Part shown: positions 1 to 6,507 of the stretch, one piece after another
Position numbering within the stretch: the stretch's first letter is position 1
Layout: every line of letters begins with the position of its first letter
Source: Flavobacteriaceae bacterium
Lineage (GTDB): Bacteria; Bacteroidota; Bacteroidia; Flavobacteriales; Flavobacteriaceae
Length of the DNA: 9,079 nt
Assembly: GCA_947482805.1 (NCBI GenBank)
Contig: CANKLK010000091.1
Location: forward strand, 1 to 9,079
Direction of reading: 5' to 3'
Translations under genes and position numbers: made by a program
Notes under the pieces: model-generated
The model's input: the letters and a program-made list of their open reading frames with translations, nothing else
The model's database searches: none
Told to the model about the DNA's origin: nothing

Positions 1-14
1 ATAAAAATTTCGAA

Positions 15-197
15 TTATTTAATTTCTTTATGAACAGTCATTCTCTTCAAGATTGGATTAAATTTTTTAATCTCTAATCTATCCGGAGTATTTTTTTTGT
101 TTTTGTTTGTAATGTAACGAGACGTTCCAGGAAGACCTGTTCCTTTGTGCTCTGTACACTCTAAAATAACTTGTATTCTATTACCTTTCTTTGCCAT
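15..197 (-). CDS. rpmG: 50S ribosomal protein L33
   Basis: Structural protein of the large ribosomal subunit. The 60-residue product has the conserved L33 core: SRYIT at 26-30, the [12 protein letters not shown] stretch at 31-42, and KKFNP followed by a basic C-terminus. It is slightly longer than the E. coli protein because of a [10 protein letters not shown] segment at 15-24, which I recognise as usual in Bacteroidetes L33. It has a single Cys (C14), so it lacks the paired CxxC zinc ribbon found in some L33 forms. The start lies 28 bases after the rpmB stop, so the two are almost certainly co-transcribed from the promoter near 499-530. In flavobacteria a small DUF4295 gene and ftsY commonly follow. 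Only 14 bases remain downstream here, so that cannot be seen. Confidence 0.97.
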   Translation of the reverse strand: MAKKGNRIQVILECTEHKGTGLPGTSRYITNKNKKNTPDRLEIKKFNPILKRMTVHKEIK

Positions 198-225
198 CTT
201 ACTTTATTTTTATTGGATTTGGAAA

Positions 226-462
226 TTATTTAATAAATCCTTCAACTTTTGCTTTTTTCAAAACAGCAGCCAATCCATTTTTATTGATTGTTTTAATTGT
301 AGACGCAGCTACTCTTAGAGTAATCCATCTGTCTTCTTCAGCAAGATAGAAACGTTTTTTAACTAAGTTAACAGAAAATTTTCTCTTAGTTTTATTCATA
401 GCGTGAGAAACATTATTTCCTACCATCGCTCTTTTTCCTGTAAGGTCACAAACTCTTGACAT
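226..462 (-). CDS. rpmB: 50S ribosomal protein L28
   Basis: Large-subunit ribosomal protein of 78 residues, the usual length for L28. The N-terminus [11 protein letters not shown] is the family signature (C5, TGK at 8-10), followed by [15 protein letters not shown] at 15-29 and a basic C-terminal half. The start is fixed by this conserved N-terminus. It is the first gene after a strong Bacteroidetes-type promoter, with a leader of roughly 30 bases, and rpmG follows after 28 bases. No Shine-Dalgarno sequence is visible upstream of the ATG, as is normal in this phylum. Confidence 0.98.
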   Translation of the reverse strand: MSRVCDLTGKRAMVGNNVSHAMNKTKRKFSVNLVKKRFYLAEEDRWITLRVAASTIKTINKNGLAAVLKKAKVEGFIK

Positions 463-498
463 TATACTTATCTTTTATCGTTATTCAATTCGAGGGTG

Positions 499-530
499 CA
501 AACTTAAGAAAAATAAATCATTGTAACAAA
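499..530 (-). promoter_or_regulatory. Promoter for rpmB-rpmG (Bacteroidetes sigma type)
   Basis: On the minus strand a TTTG element (530-527) is followed, after 20 bases, by TAAGTTTG (506-499). This matches the Bacteroidetes -33/-7 consensus TTTG then TAnnTTTG with near-ideal spacing. Transcription would begin near 492, giving a leader of about 30 bases before the rpmB ATG at 462. The match to the established consensus is seen directly; use of the site is inferred. The rest of the 160-base gap (463-622) is AT-rich with several T and A runs. I see no GC-rich terminator hairpin after cinA, so cinA readthrough into rpmB is possible. Confidence 0.8.
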
Positions 531-622
531 AATATTATTACAGATTTTTTGCTTTTTTTTAATTTGCTTTTTTTAGGAAGAAAAGAATACTTTTATTGAA
601 CAAATTTATTAATAAGTAAGTT

Positions 623-1876
623 TTAATTAAAAGGATTTTTTAAAATTTCCTTCTGTAGTATTTCCAATGCTTTATTTGTTGTTCTATCTATCACTTTATC
701 TCGCGGTTGGCCAAAATTAAACGCTGAAGTAAAAACGGTTGTAGGTGTTGCTAATGCAATAAAAACAGTGCCAACTTCAGCATCAGCATCACCTTTTGAT
801 GGCCCGGCATTTCCAGTAGTAGCAATTGCATAATCTGCTTTCATTAATTTTTGAATTCCCAATGCCATTTCAGAGGCAACTGCTGCGCTTACCACTGTAT
901 ACTTTTCTATTGTTTGAGCACTAACGCCTAATACTGAAATTTTAGTGTCTGTGGCATAACTTACCACACTTCCTCTAAAATAATTTGAAGCACCGGCAAC
1001 TGATGTTAGTATTTGAGCAATTTTTCCGCCTGTACAACTTTCTGCAGTTGCTATTGTTTTGCCTTGTTGACGAAGTAATCTTCCAATAATGACTTCGATG
1101 GTTTCATCTTCGTCAAAACCTACTATGATATCTCCAATAATTGTGGTTAATGATTGTATGTTCTCTTGAATTGCTTTTTGGAGTACTTCTTCGTTTTCAC
1201 CACGAGCGGTTAGCCGCAATCGCACTCTACCCGGACTTGGTAAATAGGCTAATTTTATATATTCTGGTAAATTATTTTCCCAGTTTTCTATACGTTCTGC
1301 CACCATGCTTTCTCCCTGTCCGTATGTTAGAATTGTTTTGTGAATTATATAAGGCCTTTTGTATTCAGATATTATTTTAGGAAGTAATTCTTCATTCACA
1401 ATTCCTTTCATTTCATAGGGAACACCGGGCATCGAGACAAAAACTGTTTTACCTTTTTTCATCCACATTCCGGCTGCTGTTCCGTAATTATTTTTTAAAA
1501 CTAGGGCTTTTGATGGCAAAAGTGCTTGGTCTTTATTAATTTGGGTGGGTATAAAATTTAGCTTAGTAAACAAAGCTACTATATGGTCTTCAACTTCTTG
1601 ATTCCTAACAAAAACATCCTCAAAATAATCGCAAAAGGTTTTCTTTGTTATGTCGTCTTTTGTTGGTCCTAAACCTCCAGTAATGATAACCAAATCTACT
1701 TTGTCTTGCAATGAAGCAAAGGTATCTAAAATGTGATTTTTATCATCGGAAATGGAAAGCATTTCGGTGGTTTGAACACCAATCTTATCCAATGCTTTGG
1801 CAATATATCCTGAATTGGTATCAACAATTTGACCGATTAGAATTTCGTCGCCAATGGTAACTATTGTTGCTTTCAT
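623..1876 (-). CDS. cinA: CinA: competence/damage-inducible family protein with C-terminal nicotinamide-nucleotide amidohydrolase domain
   Basis: A 417-residue two-domain CinA. The N-terminal part (about 1-170) is the MoaB/Mog-like fold, with TIGDEIL at 7-13 and the GGLGPTKDD loop at 67-75; in characterised homologues this domain acts as an ADP-ribose or related pyrophosphatase. The C-terminal part (about 258-412) is the PncC-type amidase with AESCTGG at 278-284 (likely nucleophile S280), RGSVVSYA at 301-308 and TGNAGP at 354-359. PncC converts NMN to nicotinic acid mononucleotide in NAD salvage. The usual TGIAGP motif is TGNAGP here, a minor change. Length and start are normal for full-length CinA. 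The 178-base gap upstream is shared with the Hpt gene and holds a repeat and a structured element. Which activity dominates in this organism is not visible. Confidence 0.95.
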   Translation of the reverse strand: MKATIVTIGDEILIGQIVDTNSGYIAKALDKIGVQTTEMLSISDDKNHILDTFASLQDKVDLVIITGGLGPTKDDITKKTFCDYFEDVFVRNQEVEDHIVALFTKLNFIPTQINKDQALLPSKALVLKNNYGTAAGMWMKKGKTVFVSMPGVPYEMKGIVNEELLPKIISEYKRPYIIHKTILTYGQGESMVAERIENWENNLPEYIKLAYLPSPGRVRLRLTARGENEEVLQKAIQENIQSLTTIIGDIIVGFDEDETIEVIIGRLLRQQGKTIATAESCTGGKIAQILTSVAGASNYFRGSVVSYATDTKISVLGVSAQTIEKYTVVSAAVASEMALGIQKLMKADYAIATTGNAGPSKGDADAEVGTVFIALATPTTVFTSAFNFGQPRDKVIDRTTNKALEILQKEILKNPFN

Positions 1877-1882
1877 TTTTTT

Positions 1883-1922
1883 GAGTAGCTAAGTTGCTGA
1901 GTGACTGTGTTGCAAAGTTTTG
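1883..1922. repeat. Degenerate 8-bp tandem repeat in the cinA leader
   Basis: Read on the plus strand the stretch divides into five 8-base units: GAGTAGCT, AAGTTGCT, GAGTGACT, GTGTTGCA and AAGTTTTG. They share a (G/A)AGTnGCT-like core. The array lies only 6 bases upstream of the cinA start codon, so it would form the 5' leader of a cinA transcript starting upstream. It resembles the other short-period arrays in this window in unit size and degeneracy. Confidence 0.6.
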
Positions 1923-1949
1923 TTTACAAGAAGAATATTGAAACCTATT

Positions 1950-1998
1950 TAGCCCCGATGGCAAAACTATCTTGTAGTGCGGACAGCGGGAAATCGGA
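1950..1998 (+). ncRNA. Candidate flavobacterial structured RNA element (possibly Flavo-1-like)
   Basis: A compact element in the gap between the Hpt gene and cinA, far more GC-rich than its surroundings. Read on plus, CCCG (1954-1957) can pair with CGGG (1987-1990), enclosing an inner hairpin ACTA/TAGT (1966-1969 with 1975-1978, loop TCTTG). An alternative outer pairing is CCGAT (1955-1959) with ATCGG (1993-1997). The flanks TAGCCCCGATGG and GCGGACAGCGGGAAA match, from memory, a dispersed intergenic element of Flavobacterium genomes. Variants there carry CCTG with CAGG instead of CCCG with CGGG, which would be compensatory. Flavo-1 is a catalogued flavobacterial RNA motif of unknown function. 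Assignment to it, and the strand, are inference from memory without a covariance search. Confidence 0.42.
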
Positions 1999-2054
1999 GA
2001 TTCAGCATAGCTAATTGCCATCAATGATAACTCCCGAACCAATCGCTTCAAATT

Positions 2055-2399
2055 TTACAATTCGAAATCTTTTTTAATTTCTTTTACTGCTTTTTCTATT
2101 TGACTTTGAATGCTTGCAAAAGTGTCATTAATTTCTTTGCGTTTGCCTTCTGCTTTTGTCCAGGCTTCTACTTGCAGAATTTCTTCAAAAGCGACGGTCA
2201 TTCCTAATAAATCAAGGCTTGGTTTGATTTTGTGAGCATAGCTATACGCTAATTTATGATCTTTTATTTTGATACCTAGATCAATTTGTTTTAAGTCTTC
2301 AGGAACTTCAGTAACAAACAGTGTAATGATTTGCATTACGAATTCAGGGTCGTTGTCTGAAAGAGCGTAAACTTTTGCGAGGTTGTAGTTTATTGCCAT
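2055..2399 (-). CDS. Stand-alone histidine phosphotransfer (Hpt) domain protein
   Basis: A 114-residue single-domain protein predicted to be a helical bundle that passes phosphoryl groups between response-regulator receiver domains in a phosphorelay. The Hpt signature is at 55-66: A-H56-K-I-K59-P-S61-L-D-L-L-G66. H56 is the predicted phosphorylated histidine, with the conserved basic and glycine positions in place. The N-terminal helix region (DNDPEFVMQIITLFV, 15-29) also fits the family. There is no kinase or receiver domain, signal peptide or membrane segment, so it is cytoplasmic and needs partners encoded elsewhere. Its ATG overlaps the stop codon of the upstream FAH-family gene (TAATG), implying translational coupling. 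Which relay it serves is not evident. Confidence 0.85.
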   Translation of the reverse strand: MAINYNLAKVYALSDNDPEFVMQIITLFVTEVPEDLKQIDLGIKIKDHKLAYSYAHKIKPSLDLLGMTVAFEEILQVEAWTKAEGKRKEINDTFASIQSQIEKAVKEIKKDFEL

Positions 2400-3010
2400 T
2401 ATTTAATGTGTAATCTTAATACTTTTTTGTTTTCTATAAATCCTTCAAGAATGTCATTTGGTGCCACTTTGGCAACACCTTCGGGTGTTCCTGTAAAAAT
2501 GATGTCACCTTTTTTGAGCGTAAAAAACTGTGAAACATGTGAAATTATCTCGTCAATTTTCCACAACATATGACTTGTGTTTCCGGTTTGAACAGTTTTT
2601 CCGTTGTTTTTCAATTCAAAAGTAATATTTTCTATTGAATTAAAGTTATTTTTTGGATGAAAGTCACCAATAATCGCTGAACCATCAAAAGCTTTTGCTT
2701 TTTCCCACGGCAATCCTTTCTCTTTCAATTTATTCTGAATATCTCTTGCCGTAAAATCAATTCCCAAGCCTATTTCATCATAGTATTTATGAGCAAATTT
2801 AGTATCTATATACTTCCCTACTTTAGCTATTTTTACCAAAATCTCCACTTCATGATGAACATCATTACTAAACTCCGGAATGGTAAAAGGAGTTTTCTTT
2901 GGTAAAATAGCAGTGTCGGGTTTCATAAAAATCACTGGTTCATCCGGTCGCTCATTATTGAGTTCGGCAATATGATTGACATAATTTCTTCCGATGCAGA
3001 TGATTTTCAT
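2399..3010 (-). CDS. Fumarylacetoacetate hydrolase-family protein (acylpyruvase/FAHD1/YcgM-like)
   Basis: A 203-residue FAH-fold enzyme, close to the usual length of the small YcgM/FAHD1 subgroup. Seen in the sequence: N-terminal IGRNYVNHIAEL (6-17), metal-ligand pair E54 and E56 in HHEVEI, third ligand D85 in GIDFTARD, catalytic-region lysine K106 in KAKAFDG, and the FTGTPEGV loop (172-179). Family members bind Mg2+ or Mn2+ and cleave acylpyruvates or decarboxylate oxaloacetate. The exact substrate cannot be read from sequence. No aromatic degradation genes lie nearby, so a housekeeping acylpyruvase or oxaloacetate decarboxylase role is more likely than tyrosine breakdown. It follows the exonuclease gene after 68 bases and is translationally coupled to the downstream Hpt gene. 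Confidence 0.9.
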   Translation of the reverse strand: MKIICIGRNYVNHIAELNNERPDEPVIFMKPDTAILPKKTPFTIPEFSNDVHHEVEILVKIAKVGKYIDTKFAHKYYDEIGLGIDFTARDIQNKLKEKGLPWEKAKAFDGSAIIGDFHPKNNFNSIENITFELKNNGKTVQTGNTSHMLWKIDEIISHVSQFFTLKKGDIIFTGTPEGVAKVAPNDILEGFIENKKVLRLHIK

Positions 3011-3024
3011 ATTCTTTGAGTTAT

Positions 3025-3080
3025 CAGTCGCAGTGTCAGTTTACAGATATTATTTAGAACTGTGACTGAAAACTGTGACT
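3025..3080. repeat. Imperfect inverted repeat built from 13-bp ACTG-rich units
   Basis: The gap between the exonuclease and FAH genes holds two arms that can pair imperfectly: left 3025-3046 (begins CAGTCGCAGTG, ends TTTACAG) and right 3060-3080 (begins CTGTGACTG). The right arm carries the 13-base unit ACTGTGACTGAAA, which restarts at 3072. The right arm runs into the exonuclease stop codon at 3079-3081. A near-identical unit, ACTGCGACTTAAA, recurs after the ABC-F gene at 8532-8562. The hairpin could attenuate transcription between the two genes, but it lacks a following T tract, so it is not called a terminator. Confidence 0.6.
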
Positions 3081-3849
3081 ATTTAGTGTTCAATTTCCTC
3101 AATTTAATTCCGGTTAAAACTTTCTTAGTATATAATGGAAATTCCGCATTTTGTATCCAACCAAAATAACCCGGTTCTTTATCTAAAACCTCATCAACCA
3201 AAGCACCTTTATGTTTGCCGAAAGTAAAAATTTCTTGTCCTTCATTATTCAATGCGATGAACCCGGCAAAATCGACTGTTTTTTTTCTGGTAGTATAATC
3301 AGCCAATGTTTTCATGTCATTTTCTAAATCTACATATCTATCCAATTGGGCTTTAAGAATTTCGTAGGTTGCCATGGTATCTGCTTCAGCACTATGAGCA
3401 TTTTCGAGACTTTGATTACAATAAAATTTATATGCTGCACTCAAGGTCCTTTCTTCTTTTTTGTGGAAAATAGTTTGCACATCAACCGAAACTCTGTTTT
3501 TCATATCAAAATCGACTTCGGAGCGCAATAATTCTTCGGCCAAAAGCGGAATATCGAATCGATCTGAATTGAATCCTGCCAAATCTGAATCTTTAATCAT
3601 GGCATGTACTTGGGAAGCCAGCTCTTTGAATGTTGGTTCGTTAGCTACTTTTTCATTCGTAATGCCATGTACAGCAGTAGCAAGTGCAGGAATTGGAATA
3701 GTTGGGTTCACCAGCCATGTTTTGCTTTCCTTATTTCCGTTGGGAAACACTTTAAATATTGATATTTCCACAATTCTGTCTTTGGCAACATCAATACCTG
3801 TGGTTTCCAAATCAAAAAAACAAATAGGCCGTGTAAGTTTTAATTCCAT
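3079..3849 (-). CDS. DEDDh 3'-5' exonuclease (DnaQ/RNase T fold) with C-terminal DUF3820-like domain
   Basis: A 256-residue protein. The N-terminal exonuclease domain (about 8-172) has all catalytic acidic positions: D13 and E15 in FFDLETTG, D99 in FNSDRFDIPLL, and H152 and D157 in the HSAEAD motif, which makes it the DEDDh type. Such enzymes remove nucleotides from 3' ends using two metal ions; the epsilon proofreading subunit is one member. The C-terminal part (about 196-245) has FTFGKHKG at 208-215 and GYFGWI at 227-232, resembling DUF3820, a small domain often attached to or beside such exonucleases in Bacteroidetes. It lacks the PolIII-binding tail of typical epsilon, so a repair, RNA or general nuclease role is as likely as proofreading. 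The start is set by the N-terminus just ahead of motif ExoI. Confidence 0.9.
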   Translation of the reverse strand: MELKLTRPICFFDLETTGIDVAKDRIVEISIFKVFPNGNKESKTWLVNPTIPIPALATAVHGITNEKVANEPTFKELASQVHAMIKDSDLAGFNSDRFDIPLLAEELLRSEVDFDMKNRVSVDVQTIFHKKEERTLSAAYKFYCNQSLENAHSAEADTMATYEILKAQLDRYVDLENDMKTLADYTTRKKTVDFAGFIALNNEGQEIFTFGKHKGALVDEVLDKEPGYFGWIQNAEFPLYTKKVLTGIKLRKLNTK

Positions 3850-3866
3850 CTTAAAAAGTTAATTTA

Positions 3867-3874
3867 CAAATATA
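3867..3874 (-). promoter_or_regulatory. Possible -7 element for the exonuclease gene
   Basis: On the minus strand TATATTTG matches the Bacteroidetes -7 consensus TAnnTTTG and ends 17 bases before the exonuclease ATG, leaving a leader of about 12 bases. No convincing TTTG or TTG element lies at the expected distance upstream, so this is a half-match only. Confidence 0.4.
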
Positions 3875-3914
3875 AAATATTGAAGTCACTATTGGTCGAT
3901 TACTGTGTTTTTTT

Positions 3915-3949
3915 TAAACAAAAAAAATCCCGATTGTAACATCGGGATT
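3915..3949 (-). terminator. Rho-independent terminator after the E2 acyltransferase gene
   Basis: A perfect 9-bp stem, AATCCCGAT (3926-3934) with ATCGGGATT (3941-3949), encloses a 6-base loop. Read on the minus strand, the hairpin follows the E2 stop codon (3969) by about 20 bases and runs straight into a T run, then TTTAAAAA. This is a classic intrinsic terminator and separates the E2 unit from the exonuclease gene. Confidence 0.93.
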
Positions 3950-3968
3950 GTGCTATAATTAGTTACGA

Positions 3969-5285
3969 TTAATACTCTCTATTCACATCAAATGCTTCTA
4001 GATAATCGGCTACGCGTTTTACAAAACTTCCGCCTAGCGCACCATCTACCACTCTGTGATCATAAGAATGCGACAAGAACATTTTTTGTCTAATTCCGAT
4101 AAAATCACCTTCCGGAGTTTCGATAACTGCCGGCACTTTTCGGATGGCACCAAGCGCTAATATTCCCACTTGAGGCTGGTTGATAATTGGCGTTCCAAAC
4201 ACAGAACCGAAAGTTCCAACATTAGTAACCGTATAAGTTCCGCCTTGTGTATCGTCCGGTTTTAGCTTTCCGGCTTTGGCACGATTTCCTAAATCGTTTA
4301 CGGCTTTTGCCATTCCAAATAAGTTTAGTTGGTCAGCATTTTTAATTACCGGAACTATTAAGTTTCCATTTGGTAAAGCTGCTGCCATTCCCAAATTGAT
4401 GTTTTTACGTTTAATAATAAAATCACCATCAACTGATATATTCAATCCAGGGAAATCTTTTAACGCTTTCGCCACAGCTTCCATAAAGATTGGTGTGAAC
4501 GTTAGCTTTTCACCTTCGCGTTGCTCAAAAGCATTTTTAACTCGGTCTCTCCATTTTACAATGTTTGTAACATCTACTTCTATAAACGATTGTACATGGG
4601 CTGAAGTTTGTACTGAAGCGACCATGTAGCCTGAAATCAGTTTTCGCATACGGTCCATTTCTACAATCTCGTCTTCTCCGTTTACTGAAACCGGTTGGGA
4701 GCTGGAAGATGGAAGTTGGGAGTTTTGTTTTGTCGGTTGAGATCCTGCAGATTTTGAACTTCCAGCTTCTGACTTCCGACTTCCAACATAATTCAAAACA
4801 TCTTCTTTAGTAACTCTGCCATCTTTTCCTGAACCCGCAATTGATTCTAATTCTGTTAAAGAAATTCCTTCTGAAGTAGCAATGTTTTTAACTAACGGCG
4901 AATAAAATTTATCAGATGATTTTAAATCGGCAGGAGCCACTGCAGCTTGAGCTACTTCTACAGTTTTTATTACTTCTTCTACAGCTGAAGTTGAAATAGA
5001 TTCTGTTTTAACTTCCGCAACAGGAGAGGGAGCACTTGCGCCTCCTTCAGTTTCAATAATAGCAATGGTTTGTCCCACTTTTACAACATCGTTTACCTGA
5101 AATAAAATCTCGGTTAATGTTCCAGAAACTTCGCTTGGCACTTCGCTGTCAACTTTATCAGTTGCTATTTCCAAAACAGCTTCATCAGCTTCGATTTTTT
5201 CGCCTACGCTTTTTAACCAATTTGTAACGGTTGCTTCTGCAACACTTTCACCCATTTTTGGTAATTTCAATTCAAACTTTGCCAT
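3969..5285 (-). CDS. Dihydrolipoamide acyltransferase, E2 component of a 2-oxoacid dehydrogenase complex
   Basis: A 438-residue E2 with the standard layout. The lipoyl domain (1-80) has the lipoylated lysine K44 in EIATDKVDSEVPS. After an Ala/Pro/Val-rich linker (81-125) comes the peripheral E1/E3-binding domain (about 127-167: YSPLVKNIA to GRVTKEDVLNYV). A second linker (167-205) leads to the catalytic acyltransferase core (207-433) with active-site H410 and D414 in DHRVVDG. It transfers acyl groups from lipoyl-lysine to CoA. E1 and E3 genes are not adjacent. The sequence resembles the flavobacterial E2 usually annotated as branched-chain or generic 2-oxoacid dehydrogenase, so no subtype or symbol is given. 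The second linker is encoded by an inverted 7-bp repeat array. The gene ends at a strong terminator and has a probable -7 element upstream. Confidence 0.95.
   Translation of the reverse strand: MAKFELKLPKMGESVAEATVTNWLKSVGEKIEADEAVLEIATDKVDSEVPSEVSGTLTEILFQVNDVVKVGQTIAIIETEGGASAPSPVAEVKTESISTSAVEEVIKTVEVAQAAVAPADLKSSDKFYSPLVKNIATSEGISLTELESIAGSGKDGRVTKEDVLNYVGSRKSEAGSSKSAGSQPTKQNSQLPSSSSQPVSVNGEDEIVEMDRMRKLISGYMVASVQTSAHVQSFIEVDVTNIVKWRDRVKNAFEQREGEKLTFTPIFMEAVAKALKDFPGLNISVDGDFIIKRKNINLGMAAALPNGNLIVPVIKNADQLNLFGMAKAVNDLGNRAKAGKLKPDDTQGGTYTVTNVGTFGSVFGTPIINQPQVGILALGAIRKVPAVIETPEGDFIGIRQKMFLSHSYDHRVVDGALGGSFVKRVADYLEAFDVNREY
4693..4787. repeat. Inverted pair of 7-bp repeat arrays inside the E2 linker coding sequence
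   Basis: On the plus strand the left array starts at 4694 with units GTTGGGA, GCTGGAA, GATGGAA and GTTGGGA. The right array (4757-4787) is AACTTCC, AGCTTCT, GACTTCC, GACTTCC, AAC, which is the same unit type in reverse complement. AGCTGGAA plus the next G (4700-4708) is a perfect 9-base inverted match to 4759-4767. The arrays encode residues of about 167-176 and 188-198 of the E2 (VGSRKSEAGS and NSQLPSSSSQP), a flexible linker that tolerates Ser-rich insertions. The reading frame is kept. Confidence 0.75.
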
Positions 5286-5322
5286 ATGTGTAAACTAAAG
5301 ATGTGTTGTTTAATTTTGATTG

Positions 5323-5330
5323 CAAAAATA
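5323..5330 (-). promoter_or_regulatory. Probable -7 element for the E2 acyltransferase gene
   Basis: On the minus strand TATTTTTG matches TAnnTTTG and is followed by a purine/pyrimidine stretch of about 37 bases to the ATG at 5285. A TTTG at 5348-5345 lies upstream with only 14 bases of spacing, shorter than the usual 17-21, so the -33 half is weak. Confidence 0.5.
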
Positions 5331-5357
5331 CTAATTGTTTTGAGCAAATACTAAGAA

Positions 5358-6503
5358 TTATTCAATTTTTGATAAATTTATAATTATTCCTTTATCGTTT
5401 GCGTTATTGCTCCCTATTAAAAAATTTGACTCAGGTAGAAACATTTTGAAAGTGATATTTATTGCTCTAACTGTATTCATATAATTTATTATTTCATAAA
5501 ATGAAAATGACTGAATATCAAATACCAATTCGTACTTAAATGATGGATTAATTTTTAATTCTTCAAATTTTGAATACATAAGCGTTTCTGAAACATATGG
5601 GAAAGTAAAAAGTTCTTTGGAAAAAATAACGGTTTGATCAGAATAAAATACTTTATTGTGCTGTTGGTTTTTTTTAATTTTACTAAAAATAAAACTTCCT
5701 ATTTGCATCATCCAGTCAAACACAATTGATTTTCGAAAGTGCTTTTTATAGAAAAACTGCATCGCCTCTTGAAAATGCATCATGTATTTTTGATCCCTAG
5801 TTGTGCTTTCACCTTTGTAATGGATTACTGTTGTTTCAGCAAAGTAGTAATTGGATTTTCCATTTTGTAGCGCCCTATAGCTCAAATCAATATCGTCTGC
5901 ATACATAAAACAATTTTCATCAAAACCGCCGAGCTCATTATACAACTCTCGCTTCATCACCATAAAAGCCCCTACAAGTATATCCACTTTCCCTGTTTGG
6001 TTTTCACCTAAATGCTGGGCATAATATTTATTAAAAAACGATGACTTAGGAAACAACTTGTACAATCCAAAAATCTTGGTAAACGCCACCCAAGGTGTAG
6101 GAATACCGCGTTTACTTTCGGGAAGAAAGTTTCCTGTTCCGTCTATCAGTTTGCAACCGATGATTCCGAGTTGCGTGTTGTGGGTTGCGAGTTGCGAGTT
6201 TAGAATTTTTTCAAAAGTATCTTCTGCAACAACCGTATCTGGATTTAGGATGCAGATGTATTCGCCTTTGGCTGCTGCAACTGCAATGTTATTCCCTTTC
6301 GGGAAACCAGAATTTTCTTTGTTTTGAATAAATTTGATATTGGGAAATCGCTGTTTCATCATCTTACAACTGTCATCCGAAGAATTATTATCAATGACAA
6401 TGATTTCGGCATCCAGATTTTGAATGGCTTTTTGCACACTCAACACACACAACTCTAAAAAGTAGCGCACATTGTAATTAAGGATGATGACGGATAGTTG
6501 CAT
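5358..6503 (-). CDS. Family 2 glycosyltransferase (GT-A fold, rhamnosyltransferase-like)
   Basis: A 381-residue GT2 enzyme predicted to use a nucleotide-sugar donor in surface polysaccharide or glycoprotein glycan synthesis. Motifs seen: SVIILNYN at 4-11, IDNNSSDDS at 37-45, the metal-binding NPDT at 87-90 in place of DxD, GIIGCKLID at 113-121, LVGAFMVMKR at 176-185, and MYADDIDLSYR at 200-210 with the likely catalytic acidic residues. The C-terminal 110 residues (about 270-381, ending in a GSNNAND region) are not catalytic but are familiar from Bacteroidetes GT2 proteins; their role is unknown. No transmembrane helix is apparent. Residues 101-112 are encoded by a 7-bp tandem repeat. No other glycan genes are nearby. 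It is transcribed divergently from the ABC-F gene, 125 bases away. Confidence 0.92.
   Translation of the reverse strand: MQLSVIILNYNVRYFLELCVLSVQKAIQNLDAEIIVIDNNSSDDSCKMMKQRFPNIKFIQNKENSGFPKGNNIAVAAAKGEYICILNPDTVVAEDTFEKILNSQLATHNTQLGIIGCKLIDGTGNFLPESKRGIPTPWVAFTKIFGLYKLFPKSSFFNKYYAQHLGENQTGKVDILVGAFMVMKRELYNELGGFDENCFMYADDIDLSYRALQNGKSNYYFAETTVIHYKGESTTRDQKYMMHFQEAMQFFYKKHFRKSIVFDWMMQIGSFIFSKIKKNQQHNKVFYSDQTVIFSKELFTFPYVSETLMYSKFEELKINPSFKYELVFDIQSFSFYEIINYMNTVRAINITFKMFLPESNFLIGSNNANDKGIIINLSKIE
6168..6201. repeat. 7-bp tandem repeat inside the glycosyltransferase gene
   Basis: Five consecutive 7-base units on the plus strand: GAGTTGC, GTGTTGT, GGGTTGC, GAGTTGC and GAGTTT(a). They encode glycosyltransferase residues of about 101-112 (LNSQLATHNTQL), between NPDT and the GIIG strand, where the family normally has a variable loop. 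Because three units make seven codons, the peptide shows a matching 7-residue near-repeat (NSQLATH then NTQLG). The open reading frame is undisturbed. Confidence 0.8.
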
Positions 6504-6507
6504 TTGA

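Noticed and set aside
463..622. Possible terminator between cinA and rpmB
   Set aside because: There are T and A runs and a TTATTAATAA palindrome, but no GC-containing stem followed by a T tract in the right orientation.
1821..2051. Minus-strand 76-codon open frame across the cinA start and the gap upstream
   Set aside because: It overlaps the cinA N-terminus in another frame, and its middle is just a translation of the structured element at 1950-1998. It has no recognisable domain and I treat it as spurious.
3461..3862. Plus-strand 133-codon open frame antisense to the exonuclease
   Set aside because: It lies wholly opposite a gene with intact catalytic motifs. The translated sequence has no family resemblance and there is no promoter.
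4276..4629. Plus-strand 117-codon open frame antisense to the E2 catalytic core
   Set aside because: A shadow of a strongly conserved coding region, with no independent support.
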